Assembly: GCF_052060035.1 (NCBI RefSeq)
Contig: NZ_JBPOEA010000001.1
Location: forward strand, 682,001 to 746,000
Source: Fodinibius sp052060035
Lineage (GTDB): Bacteria > Bacteroidota > Rhodothermia > Balneolales > Balneolaceae
Length of the DNA: 64,000 nt
Direction: 5' to 3'
In this document: in pieces, positions 42,344-50,324 of the stretch
Layout of the letters: every line of letters starts with the position of its first letter
Numbering within the stretch: position 1 is the first letter of the stretch
Program-made: the position numbers and the translations under genes
Notes under the pieces: model-generated
What the model was told of the DNA's origin: nothing
Databases searched by the model: none
Seen by the model: only the letters and a program-made list of their open reading frames with translations

Positions 42344-43003
42344 ATGAAAGTAGAAATCTGGTCTGATGTAATGTGCCCTTTTTGTTATATCGGCAAACGG
42401 CGCTTCGAAAAAGCCTTGGATAATTTCGATTATGCTGATAAAGTTGACATCACTTGGCGCAGTTTTCAACTCAATCCCGATATAAAAACTGATACCGAAG
42501 CCAACATCAACGAGTACTTGGCTGAAGCTAAGGGATGGTCACTCGAACAGGCACAGCAGATGAATCGGCGGGTGACAAAAATGGCGGCTGATGAGGGCCT
42601 GGAGTATAATATGGATCAGGCCGTAGTAGCTAATTCGTACGATGCTCATCGGCTGGCTCAGTTTGCCAAAGACCGCGGAAAAGCTGACGAAATGGAAGAA
42701 TCGCTTTTTAGGGCCTATTTCACTGATGGTGAAAATATCAGCAATCATAAAACACTTATTAGCTTGGCAGAGGAGATCGGAATTGATCCCACTGAAGCAG
42801 AAAGCATATTAGAAAGTGATAAATATGCTAATGCAGTCAAGCATGATATTCAATTGGCTAAAAATATCAACATAACCGGCGTACCGTTTTTCTTGTTTAA
42901 TCAAAAGTTTGCCGTATCGGGTGCTCGTGAAACTGAAGTTTTTTTAAAAGCATTAAAACAGACTTGGAATTCAAGGCTTGAGGAACAAGAGAAAACAGGG
43001 TAA
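42344..43003 (+). CDS. DsbA-family oxidoreductase (FrnE-like)
   Basis: 219 aa thioredoxin-fold protein with no signal peptide, hence cytoplasmic. The active site is Cys11-Pro-Phe-Cys14 in 'IWSDVMCPFCYIGKRRFEKAL'. 'VVANSYDAHRLAQFAKDRGKADEMEESLFRAYF' (the helical insertion, with 'NSYDAHRL' diagnostic of the FrnE/2-hydroxychromene isomerase-like branch) and 'ITGVPFFLFNQKFAVSGARE' (cis-Pro loop) follow. FrnE-type proteins act as cytosolic dithiol oxidoreductases or isomerases, some in oxidative-stress resistance. It appears monocistronic. Confidence 0.92.
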   Translation: MKVEIWSDVMCPFCYIGKRRFEKALDNFDYADKVDITWRSFQLNPDIKTDTEANINEYLAEAKGWSLEQAQQMNRRVTKMAADEGLEYNMDQAVVANSYDAHRLAQFAKDRGKADEMEESLFRAYFTDGENISNHKTLISLAEEIGIDPTEAESILESDKYANAVKHDIQLAKNINITGVPFFLFNQKFAVSGARETEVFLKALKQTWNSRLEEQEKTG

Positions 43004-43103
43004 GATTTTCAAACATTTATTTTTCTAAAAAAAGTCTTCCATTTGAGCGTAGAATTTTTATAATTACGCATAGACGTGGCTATAAAAATTCAATATCAGT
43101 ATT

Positions 43104-43862
43104 ATGATCTTCAGACGACTCAAAGCCTCATTGGTTTGCATTCTATTTTTCTTACTTACCTTTCCCGCTTTAGGGCATGAGGATCCCGATAAAGAGAACC
43201 TCTCTTCTCTTATATCGTTCCTTAAGCAGAAAGGTTTTGATATTCAATCCCTGTTGGATGATCCGCGCTTTGAGATGTATGAAGATATTGTCAATCGCTT
43301 TAAAAAATCGGCAGAGCGCAAGTCGCACACCCTCGATTCCTATAAGAAAGTGCTAAACTTTGAGGATAAAGCCCATAAGCTTGACGATTTTATGGAGCAA
43401 TATTCGGAACAACTGGACCAGGCAGAACAAAAATACGGTATCTCGTCCTCCGTCATTGCTGCCATCATCGGCATCGAGTCTGATTACGGTAAAAATGTGG
43501 GTTCCTACAATCCGTTTAATGCCTATGTATCGATGTATGTTAATGGATATCGTCAGGATTTTGCCAAAGCTCAAATATCCGAGCTTTTGACTTTTGTGAA
43601 GCGTAATAACATCGATGTTTTTGAATTGAAATCGAGTTATGCCGGCGCAATGGCTTTTGGCCAGTTTATCCCCTATTCGCTGAACAAATGGTTTGTTGGC
43701 GATGATATTTTTGATATGACCAATAACATCATGTCAGTTGCCAACTATCTTGCACACTTCAAGGAACGAACAGGGGATATTAAAACGGCTGTTTTACGAT
43801 ATAATCCCAGCAGTTTATATACCCAAGCCGTTTTAGATTTGGCGGAGCAGGCCAAACTGTAA
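43104..43862 (+). CDS. Lytic murein transglycosylase, MltB-like (SLT family 3)
   Basis: 252 aa with a signal peptide ending around 'FPALGHE' (no lipobox, so periplasmic). The fold starts with 'DIQSLLDDPRFEMYEDIVNRF'. 'AEQKYGISSSVIAAIIGIESDYGKNVGSYN' contains the catalytic Glu125 in 'GIESDYG', and 'AGAMAFGQFIPYSLNKW' is the second conserved block ('aGAmG..QFmP.s'). 'SVANYLAHF' and 'AVLRYNPSSLYTQAVLDLA' close the domain. It cleaves peptidoglycan to 1,6-anhydro ends. It lacks the extra N-terminal Cys anchor of E. coli MltB. Confidence 0.9.
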   Translation: MIFRRLKASLVCILFFLLTFPALGHEDPDKENLSSLISFLKQKGFDIQSLLDDPRFEMYEDIVNRFKKSAERKSHTLDSYKKVLNFEDKAHKLDDFMEQYSEQLDQAEQKYGISSSVIAAIIGIESDYGKNVGSYNPFNAYVSMYVNGYRQDFAKAQISELLTFVKRNNIDVFELKSSYAGAMAFGQFIPYSLNKWFVGDDIFDMTNNIMSVANYLAHFKERTGDIKTAVLRYNPSSLYTQAVLDLAEQAKL

Positions 43863-43978
43863 TTATTATCGGCAAAATAGTGCAGAGAGTTATTGCAAAA
43901 GTTTGATCTGTTTTCATTGCTATTCTGTGGTTTTAGAGTTGCACATACATTAAAACTCCTGATCAATAAGTAAACACA

Positions 43979-44908
43979 GTGAATTCCAAGATCTATTCGG
44001 CCCTCTTTATTTTAATGGTTTTTGCTGGATGGTTGCTGCTTAGCAATGGATTGACGGTTAAGATCTCAAATCAAAACGCAGCCCCCCTTTGTCAAGAGCC
44101 GCTAACCTATAAACTGGGGGATATTGATTCCCGCTTTAACATCACCAAAAAAGAGCTGACCCAAATTATGAAAGAAGTTGAAAACGTTTGGGAATCGGAG
44201 GTCAATAAAAACCTGATAGAATTATCTCGTGATGGACAGCTATCCCTAAATCTGGTCTATAGTAATGAACAAAAAAGAACCGATGCCGAACGGCAGTTTT
44301 CCGATCGTATCACAGCAAAAGAGCAGCAAACTTCGGTTGTAAAAAAAGAGCACAATCGGCTTTCTAATAAGTATGAGAATGCAGAACATAACCTTCGTCA
44401 AACACTGGAAAAATACAATAGCAAGGTTTCGTCATACAATCAATTAGCACAAAAGTGGGACGGAGGAAAGGCTACGTCTGAAATAATTACCAAGTTTAAG
44501 ACCTTGGAAGAAAAAATAAACATCCTCGAAACTACCTTGGAAAGAAAAAAAGAAAATTTGGCAACGCTGAGAAAACGAACCAATGCCAAAACCGAACAGT
44601 TAAATAACCTTATTAAAGAGCATAACAACTTGATCGCAGAGTACAACAGCCGTTTTAGCAAACCTCGAAAATTTGATCAGGGACGGTTTGTAAAACAAGG
44701 AACCGAACAGGAAATAGATATTTACCAATTCGGCAACCGTGCTCAACTCAAAATAGTGCTGGCTCATGAATTTGGGCATGCAATGGGATTAGATCATGTT
44801 TCCAATCCAAAATCTATCATGCACAAAATGATGGCAGAACAAGACATGACTGATTTACAACTCACGAAAGAGGATAATTCAGCTCTCCAAAAGCAATGTA
44901 ACAGCTAA
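43979..44908 (+). CDS. Matrixin-type metalloprotease with long internal coiled coil
   Basis: 309 aa, GTG start. An uncleaved or Sec signal helix (8-25) is followed by 'PLTYKLGDIDSRFNITKKELTQIMKEVENVWE', the start of a matrixin-like domain. Residues 105-225 are a Lys/Glu/Gln-rich coiled coil. The active site comes after it: 'VLAHEFGHAMGLDHVSNPKSIMHKM', with zinc ligands His263, His267 and His273, catalytic Glu264, and the Met-turn at Met281. The order (fold start, coiled coil, active site) means the coil is an insertion into the protease domain. It is probably periplasmic or surface-tethered. GNAT follows 8 nt downstream. Confidence 0.85.
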   Translation: MNSKIYSALFILMVFAGWLLLSNGLTVKISNQNAAPLCQEPLTYKLGDIDSRFNITKKELTQIMKEVENVWESEVNKNLIELSRDGQLSLNLVYSNEQKRTDAERQFSDRITAKEQQTSVVKKEHNRLSNKYENAEHNLRQTLEKYNSKVSSYNQLAQKWDGGKATSEIITKFKTLEEKINILETTLERKKENLATLRKRTNAKTEQLNNLIKEHNNLIAEYNSRFSKPRKFDQGRFVKQGTEQEIDIYQFGNRAQLKIVLAHEFGHAMGLDHVSNPKSIMHKMMAEQDMTDLQLTKEDNSALQKQCNS

Positions 44909-44916
44909 CTATCTAC

Positions 44917-45429
44917 ATGAATATCCTTAAAACGGGACGGCTGATACTACGAGAATTGATAAAAGACGATGCTCTGTTTGTTTTGGATTTGTTAAATGAA
45001 CCCGCCTTTCACAACTATATTGGGGATAAGGGCATACGAGATCAAACAGCAGCACGGGAATATCTGCAAAACGGCCCCATTGCAAGCTATCAAAAGAATG
45101 GTTACGGTCTTTATCTGGTTAAGGAAGCCACCTCCGGCTCATCAATTGGTATCTGTGGTCTTAAAAAACGGTCGACCTTTGACCTTCCTGATCTTGGATA
45201 CGCTTTTCTTGAAAAATATTGGGGCCAAGGTTATGCAACAGAAGCGGGAAGTGGTGTATTAAACTACGCCCAAAAGGAATTACAATTATCTCGTATTGTT
45301 GCTATTACTCACCCGGATAATAAAGGATCCATAAATGTGCTTATGAAGCTTGGATTCAGATTCAAAAATGTAGTTAATCTATCCGGATTTGACGGCCCCA
45401 GCAAACTCTTTGAAATCGATCTGAATTAG
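44917..45429 (+). CDS. GNAT N-acetyltransferase (RimJ/RimL type)
   Basis: 170 aa. 'TGRLILRELIKDDALFVLDLLNEPAF' opens the family. 'GYGLYLVKEATSGSSIGICGLKKR' is motif B/C. The acetyl-CoA loop is 'LGYAFLEKYWGQGYATEAGSGVLNYA' (Q-x-x-G-Y/x-A), and 'IVAITHPDNKGSINVLMKLGFRF' is the asparagine motif. It probably acetylates an amino group on a small molecule or protein N terminus. It lies 8 nt after the matrixin gene, and the co-transcription looks incidental. Confidence 0.9.
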   Translation: MNILKTGRLILRELIKDDALFVLDLLNEPAFHNYIGDKGIRDQTAAREYLQNGPIASYQKNGYGLYLVKEATSGSSIGICGLKKRSTFDLPDLGYAFLEKYWGQGYATEAGSGVLNYAQKELQLSRIVAITHPDNKGSINVLMKLGFRFKNVVNLSGFDGPSKLFEIDLN

Positions 45430-45502
45430 CCGCTTCCCTTTGTGATTGGTGAACTGCATCTTACATTACTTATTCAACAGACCCAAAACAAAGTTTTCAA
45501 TT

Positions 45503-45850
45503 ATGGCTCAACGCAAAATAGAACCCGCTGAAGTTGTAAATCTATATACGCCACCCAGTGACTTACCGGAAGATGCTACTCTTGCCTTGATGAAAACACA
45601 GGATATGGAGGTCATTCGGATGGTGCTTCCCAAAGAAAAAGATATCACCGAACATAGCGTGGACGGACAAATTTCTGTGCAATGTTTAGAGGGAAAAGCC
45701 GAATTTGGCGTTGAAGGCGAAAAACATGTGCTGACCAGTGGCGACTGGTTGTACTTGGAACGTAATCAACCACATTCACTCCGTGCAATCAGAGATTCTA
45801 TCCTGTTAGTCACTATTCTGTTTGTTCATGCTCATTCGGAAGAAGAGTAA
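45503..45850 (+). CDS. Cupin-domain protein
   Basis: 115 aa from the ATG at 45503. The longer frame from 45446 adds a hydrophobic Cys-containing leader with no support. The single cupin domain has 'DITEHSVDGQISVQCLEGKAEFGVEGEKHVLTSGDWLYLERNQPHSLRAI', with first-motif His ('TEHSVDGQISVQCLEG') and second-motif 'GDWLYLERNQPHSL'. It probably binds a divalent metal. The small stand-alone form is common and functionally undefined. Confidence 0.86.
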   Translation: MAQRKIEPAEVVNLYTPPSDLPEDATLALMKTQDMEVIRMVLPKEKDITEHSVDGQISVQCLEGKAEFGVEGEKHVLTSGDWLYLERNQPHSLRAIRDSILLVTILFVHAHSEEE

Positions 45851-45920
45851 AAAATGTATTTCCCCTGCTAACAGTAAATTGGTATTTTGGGCGTCAGAAA
45901 TTTAACAATAGCACTATTAC

Positions 45921-46916
45921 ATGGATCCCGTAACACACGGACTCATTGGCGCCTCCGCATCGCAATCAGTAGTATCAAAAGAGCAACTGCGTCCTGCAGC
46001 TATCATTGGCATGCTCTCGGCCATGCTTGCCGATCTGGATGTATTTATTTCAGATTCATCTGATCCCCTATTAAACATCGAGATCCATCGCCAATTCTCT
46101 CATTCCTTTGTATTTATTCCCATAGGCGCCCTCATTGCTGCAGGACTGCTGTGGTACTTTTATCGCCAAAATATGTCATTCAAAAAGATCTATGTCCTTA
46201 GTTTTCTGGGGTATGCCACTGCTGGCATTGCCGATACGTTTACAAGCTATGGCACCAAATTATTCTGGCCATTTTTAGATACTCGTTTCTCCTGGGATCT
46301 TATTTCTGTTTTTGATCCACTTTTTTCTGTCGTCATTCTTGGACTTATCATTTGGACGCTTTACAAGAAAAATCCCAAAATAAGCTGGTTTACCTGGGTA
46401 TGGATTCCCATTTACTTATCGATGGCGCTAATACAACAGCAACGAGGCAAGACCGTAGCAAAAGCGATTGCCGAGCAGGAAAACCATCAGATAGAACAAA
46501 TAATAGTAAAACCAACACTCGGCAATCAATTGCTGTGGAGTATTCGGTATATAGCGCATGATACGCTCTTTGCAAGTGGCGTCCGCCTTGGGTTGGATAC
46601 CAAAGTGTATCCCGGAGAATCGGCCCCGTTGCTCGACTGGCAACAGCAGTACAGCAGATATCATGGTACTACCCTTTACAACGATATCAACCGTTTTGAC
46701 AAGCTTTCTGAGGGTTATCTAATCAGACATCCCGAAAAGAAAAATGTTATCGGTGATGGGCGCTATGCCATGCTCCCTACTGCGATGAGTCCATTATGGG
46801 GTATTAAAATTGATACTTCCCATCCTGACAGGCACCTGTTATTTGAAACTTTTCGGGAACCAACACCCAAGGTTAGAAACGCCTACATAGATATGCTGTT
46901 GGGTAATAATCCTTAG
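45921..46916 (+). CDS. YdjM-type membrane-bound metal-dependent hydrolase (DUF457)
   Basis: 331 aa. 'MDPVTHGLIGASASQSV' is the typical N terminus with the metal His (H6). 'GMLSAMLADLDVFI' supplies Asp residues, and 'HRQFSHSFVFIPIGAL' the conserved 'HRg.tHS' motif. At least five membrane helices cover residues 25-165 ('ALIAAGLLWYFY', 'IYVLSFLGYATAGIADTF'). The C-terminal 160 residues are soluble and carry no known motif. The family's substrate is not known. It was once named after DNA-repair LexA-regulated genes in E. coli. Confidence 0.88.
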   Translation: MDPVTHGLIGASASQSVVSKEQLRPAAIIGMLSAMLADLDVFISDSSDPLLNIEIHRQFSHSFVFIPIGALIAAGLLWYFYRQNMSFKKIYVLSFLGYATAGIADTFTSYGTKLFWPFLDTRFSWDLISVFDPLFSVVILGLIIWTLYKKNPKISWFTWVWIPIYLSMALIQQQRGKTVAKAIAEQENHQIEQIIVKPTLGNQLLWSIRYIAHDTLFASGVRLGLDTKVYPGESAPLLDWQQQYSRYHGTTLYNDINRFDKLSEGYLIRHPEKKNVIGDGRYAMLPTAMSPLWGIKIDTSHPDRHLLFETFREPTPKVRNAYIDMLLGNNP

Positions 46917-46925
46917 AAATTTGTA

Positions 46926-46957
46926 TTGGGGAATCAACCCTTAGGGCCTTATCTTTG
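46926..46957 (+). promoter_or_regulatory. Bacteroidota-type promoter for cvfB
   Basis: TTG, a 21-nt spacer, then TATCTTTG, which matches TAnnTTTG. Transcription should begin near 46964, 30 nt before the chosen ATG at 46994. A longer TTG-initiated frame begins at 46955, inside this element, which supports the downstream start. Confidence 0.55.
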
Positions 46958-46993
46958 ATTATTCATTTTATACCCTTGATTTCAACAATTTTC

Positions 46994-47836
46994 ATGTTCA
47001 AACTCGGTACCTACCAAACGCTCAATGTAGCTCGCATTACAGAATACGGTTACTTCCTTCAAAATACATCTACACGTGGTGAGGGCGAAGTGCTACTCCC
47101 CAATAAACTGGCCTTTCGCGACTTGCAAGAAGGCGAAAACGTTCGCGTATTTATCTATAAAGATGGTGAAGAACGTATTACGGCCACCATGCAGGATCCT
47201 AAAATAACCCTCAATAGCTTAGCTTTTTTAGAAGTTAAGGATGCCAATCGTCATGGAGCATATCTCGATTGGGGGCTCGACAAAGATCTTTTTGTGCCAC
47301 ACCGCGAGCAAGTGGGCACGATGATACAAGGTCAATCTTATCTTGTATATATGTATCTGGATGATAAAACCGATCGACTGGCTGCCAGTGCCAAGTTGGA
47401 TAAATTTTTGGATAATGAGCATATCTCCGTTGAAGAAGGAGACAAAGTAAACCTATGGATTTGGGATAAAACAGATTTGGGCTACAAAGTGGTAATTAAC
47501 GAAAAGCATGAAGGACTTATCTATCACAATGAGTTTTATCACGATGTGTATACCGGGGATCAAACAAGCGGTTTTATCAAGCAAATAAGAGATGATAACA
47601 AGATTGATGTAACGCTCCGCCCCATCGGATATAAGAAGGTGGGCCCCAATGCTGAGTTTATCTTAGAACGACTCAAGCAGGTTGGTGGATTTTTAGATTT
47701 ACATGATAAAAGCGATCCTGAGGATATCCATAATCGGTTAGAAATGAGTAAAAAGACTTTTAAAAAAGCCATCGGCCGACTTTATAAAGAGAATATTATT
47801 CGAATTGAAGATGATGGTATCTACTTGGAACAGTAA
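46994..47836 (+). CDS. cvfB: S1-domain RNA-binding protein, CvfB/YitL family
   Basis: 280 aa from the ATG at 46994. The family has tandem S1-like OB domains and a C-terminal winged helix. 'VARITEYGYFLQNTSTRGEGEVLLPNKLAFRDLQEGENVRVFIY' is the first S1 unit, 'EVKDANRHGAYLDWGLDKDLFVPHREQ' the second, and 'NEKHEGLIYHNEFYHDVYTGDQTSGFIKQIRDDNKIDVTLRP' the third. The end 'DPEDIHNRLEMSKKTFKKAIGRLYKENIIRIEDDGIYL' is the winged helix. In Gram-positives it affects virulence gene expression and RNA processing. Here a general RNA-regulator role is likely. Confidence 0.92.
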   Translation: MFKLGTYQTLNVARITEYGYFLQNTSTRGEGEVLLPNKLAFRDLQEGENVRVFIYKDGEERITATMQDPKITLNSLAFLEVKDANRHGAYLDWGLDKDLFVPHREQVGTMIQGQSYLVYMYLDDKTDRLAASAKLDKFLDNEHISVEEGDKVNLWIWDKTDLGYKVVINEKHEGLIYHNEFYHDVYTGDQTSGFIKQIRDDNKIDVTLRPIGYKKVGPNAEFILERLKQVGGFLDLHDKSDPEDIHNRLEMSKKTFKKAIGRLYKENIIRIEDDGIYLEQ

Positions 47837-47954
47837 TATCTAATGGCCTATTATTATGCTAAAATAATTTTCCTATTCCTCTCTAAAAGTAGGAACATTT
47901 GACAGTCATTAGCCTATAAGAAAGGGACCTAAATCCCAATTAGTCCCTAAAATT

Positions 47955-48101
47955 ATGATTGACAAATGGCTTAATATCTTAGAAGCATATATCCGCATAG
48001 GTTTTGATTTCATCGCAACTTATTTAATGACGGTGGAAGGAATAGTTGCTCTCATTTTTGGCGTCTTCTTCGTGGGATTACTATCTCAAATTCGCTCATA
48101 A
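47955..48101 (+). CDS. Small single-pass membrane protein (48 aa)
   Basis: ATG-initiated ORF. Its first half is amphipathic ('IDKWLNILEAYIRIGFDF') and its second half is one membrane helix ('IVALIFGVFFVGLL') with a short basic end (SQIRS). A 6-bp hairpin (AGGGAC/GTCCCT, 47923-47948) lies just upstream. I do not recognise the family. The absence of competing frames and its hydrophobic profile favour a real gene, but it is short. Confidence 0.45.
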   Translation: MIDKWLNILEAYIRIGFDFIATYLMTVEGIVALIFGVFFVGLLSQIRS

Positions 48102-48461
48102 AAGAAGAGTATACTTTGGCTTAATTTACGATATGAGAAGCAAATTAGTTTGACCTACCAAGTTATTATAAATATTATAGACTAAAGATTCTATTCTATT
48201 GCTGTTCATATAGTTAAGTATAATTACTTAATAACTTCTTTGAGGCTCGTATGCTGATGGAACTTATTCTTAAAGTCAATATTTTCAGCTACTTATAGAT
48301 ATTACAGGTAAAAAAATTATTTAACCCTTAGAACGTGTTTTTTTGACAAAAAATAAGGACATCCACTACCCTTCTATCATTTTATAACCTCTGACAGTCA
48401 GTTAGTAATGCCCTTATTATAATTTGATACTAATTATTGCAGCACCTTATTTGCTAAATAA
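48102..48461. other. 360-nt AT-rich stretch without recognisable gene
   Basis: Long A/T runs and no frame of length or composition worth calling on either strand. No repeat, hairpin with T tract or tRNA-like fold was seen. It is the longest silent stretch in the window. Confidence 0.5.
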
Positions 48462-48560
48462 TTATTTCTTTTTTGGGGTTTCTTCTCTTTTGTTTGAAGA
48501 GGTTTTTTTAGCGTGTTTTGCGTCAGTTTTTTTAGTCTTTTTTCTGGTTTTAGGATCCAT
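48462..48560 (-). CDS. Tiny Lys-rich protein (32 aa), candidate gene
   Basis: On the minus strand a 33-codon frame from ATG encodes a chain with 12 Lys and 2 Arg in 32 residues ('MDPKTRKKTKKTDAKHAKK', then Ser/Asn/Lys/Glu). It has no hydrophobic core and would be disordered and nucleic-acid- or acid-surface-binding. A weak GAG-type ribosome site precedes it. The bias could be chance in poly-A/T DNA, so I call it tentatively. Confidence 0.4.
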   Translation of the reverse strand: MDPKTRKKTKKTDAKHAKKTSSNKREETPKKK

Positions 48561-48620
48561 GGTAGTTCTCGTTAATTATTCAATATGAACTGTTCTCATT
48601 TTGACAACAGCCTAAGACTA

Positions 48621-48645
48621 AAAAGAGGTTAGTAAAACCTCTTTT
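48621..48645 (-). terminator. Hairpin terminator after the SatD/DUF3307 pair
   Basis: AAAAGAGGTT and AACCTCTTTT form a perfect 10-bp stem with a 5-nt loop. On the minus strand the stem runs into a T5 tract. It lies about 110 nt after the DUF3307-like stop codon. Confidence 0.6.
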
Positions 48646-48753
48646 GTTTAAGATAAGCAAAGCCTTATTGAAGGCATGTAATAGGAAAGAATTAATTATG
48701 ATCAAGAAATTCACGCTATCGTGTAATATGAATTCCTACAATGGCTCTCCAAC

Positions 48754-49497
48754 TTATAATTGCAGAGCTACCTTCACCAGAAAAGCAATTCCCAGAGCCA
48801 ATAATGCCGAAAATAGTGTTCCAATTAGCACATACTCAGCAAAGGTTCTACTTTCAAAATCCTTGAATCGGGTAACGCCTTTAGCAGCTAAAATAAATCC
48901 TATTGCTGCATATTGATTCATAAGTACAAACAGGAATACAAAAATGCGCTCAAGCATCCCAATAACACGTCCCGTATTGTATTCTTGCTCATCTACCTCT
49001 TTCGTTTTCCCTAATGATTTTAATCCCACTAATTTTAACAAAAATCGTAATATGATGTTAGCCTCATTCAACACCATCAAAAACCCAAAGATAGATAGCT
49101 GAATATTGCCTATCGTTATCTTGGATATCATCATTTCAGGAAAAAATATTCCATGAATCCCAGCTAATAATGTACCTGTGAATTCATTCACCGATAGTTC
49201 AAATATTGGACTACATAAAACACCAACTGCGATTAAATGCAACAGCATCATGACCATCCGGTTACGATTAATCCTTGCCTTTTGTTTTTCCAGGAACATC
49301 ATTAGCACCGGATAGCTGAGAAGATATATAGCAAGTAATATCCAACCCAGATTTAAGCCTAAAAACGGTAAAACCAATAGTGGGATAACTGTAATTACCC
49401 ACAAATCCGTCTTTTTGATCCCTTCATCCCTTGAAATAAGACGCAACCTGGACAGTAGAATAAGATTTAGAATACTCAAAAATAGTAGGTAGTTCAT
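48754..49497 (-). CDS. DUF3307-like multi-pass membrane protein paired with SatD
   Basis: 247 aa with about seven hydrophobic segments. The C-terminal third holds 'GRVIGMLERIFVFLFVLMNQYAAIGFILAAKGVTRFKDFE', then 'AEYVLIGTLFSALLALGIAFLVK'. These are the features I associate with DUF3307 ('G..IG.LER...f.l.gqy.aiGfl.aaKs..RF...AEYvliGTl.S'). Its ATG overlaps the SatD stop codon by 4 nt, so the two are translated together. It is probably the membrane output or sensor of the SatD module. Its function is unknown. Confidence 0.75.
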   Translation of the reverse strand: MNYLLFLSILNLILLSRLRLISRDEGIKKTDLWVITVIPLLVLPFLGLNLGWILLAIYLLSYPVLMMFLEKQKARINRNRMVMMLLHLIAVGVLCSPIFELSVNEFTGTLLAGIHGIFFPEMMISKITIGNIQLSIFGFLMVLNEANIILRFLLKLVGLKSLGKTKEVDEQEYNTGRVIGMLERIFVFLFVLMNQYAAIGFILAAKGVTRFKDFESRTFAEYVLIGTLFSALLALGIAFLVKVALQL

Positions 49498-50138
49498 TCC
49501 TTTAGTTTTTGATTAATTACGTCCGCAATATTATCACTTAACTCATCTACAACATCCAGCATGCCGGCATCTTTATTTTTGTAAAAGGCTGGTTGTGAAA
49601 TTTCCAAGGCCTTTGAAATCTCTTTATAATTGTAGCCCTCCTTCATCATATGTAAGATAATCAAGCGCCTTCTGTTCCATCCCCTTATGCGTCCCGACAA
49701 AAGCTGTAAACTATTATTGATAATTTTCAATTCGGACGAATCTTCATTCTCAAATCCTATATTAAATATATACCCGCTTTCTTTCAGCATTTCTACTCCA
49801 TGTCGAGCCTGATGAAAAGCCGGCCCATCCATTCCAATGGCCTGCTCGGTATTGATTGCAGTTTCAATCGCTCCCACAGCCAATGAGAACCGTACACTTA
49901 TGGGATGTATAGCAGCCATTAATTTCATCATTTGTACAAAAACAGCATCTGCGCTATTAAAAACTGCTTGGAATTCATCCCCCAGTGTAATCGTATACGG
50001 TGATACAATTTCCTCCTTATATGCCTCATTAATCACTTGCAACTCATCCGACAACTGCTCCTGCAGGGCCTTTCTGTCTCTATCCTGAATCGACTGAGAA
50101 TCTTCTATATCACCAATTAATACCAGTAATTTTTCCAT
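49494..50138 (-). CDS. SatD-family protein: cyclase-like domain plus helix-turn-helix
   Basis: 214 aa, cytosolic. 'LVLIGDIEDSQSIQDR' (5-20) and 'ITLGDEFQAVF' (50-60) carry two Asp (Asp10 and Asp54) at the positions of the metal-binding aspartates of class III nucleotide cyclases and GGDEF-like palms. 'VRFSLAVGAIET' resembles the family's 'irIGih.G' strand, and 'GPAFHQARHGVEM' the 'g.avn.AarL' helix. A helix-turn-helix follows at about 168-190 ('NYKEISKALEISQPAFYKNKD'). The name comes from the satD gene of the streptococcal sat operon. The cyclase comparison is my inference. It is coupled to the DUF3307-like gene, with a palindromic candidate operator upstream. Confidence 0.75.
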   Translation of the reverse strand: MEKLLVLIGDIEDSQSIQDRDRKALQEQLSDELQVINEAYKEEIVSPYTITLGDEFQAVFNSADAVFVQMMKLMAAIHPISVRFSLAVGAIETAINTEQAIGMDGPAFHQARHGVEMLKESGYIFNIGFENEDSSELKIINNSLQLLSGRIRGWNRRRLIILHMMKEGYNYKEISKALEISQPAFYKNKDAGMLDVVDELSDNIADVINQKLKE

Positions 50139-50169
50139 ACCTGCTTACTTTTACCTAATTATAGCCATT

Positions 50170-50207
50170 TTGGTTTAAAAAATCAATATATAACTATATT
50201 GGTTTAA
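50170..50207. promoter_or_regulatory. Candidate operator: nested palindrome and direct repeats upstream of satD
   Basis: CAATATA-taac-TATATTG (50184-50201) is a perfect 7-4-7 dyad. It lies between two direct copies of TTGGTTTAA (50170-50178 and 50199-50207) spaced 29 nt, about three helical turns. It sits 32-69 nt upstream of the satD start. An autoregulatory site for SatD's own helix-turn-helix is the simplest guess. Confidence 0.5.
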
Positions 50208-50324
50208 TAAATGACTTTTTGCCTGTATCAGTATAAAAGTAGCAGGTCAATTATCAATAATATTAACTGCTCAAATTCTTATTTGTACAAAATGGTTGGT
50301 ATTTTATAACTGATAAAATAAACG

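Noticed and set aside
46955..46993. Longer CvfB start at 46955 (TTG)
   Set aside because: It lies inside the TATCTTTG promoter box. The ATG at 46994 gives the normal family N terminus.
48644..48916. 90-codon plus frame ahead of the DUF3307-like gene
   Set aside because: Its second half lies antisense to the membrane gene, which has a clear family pattern.
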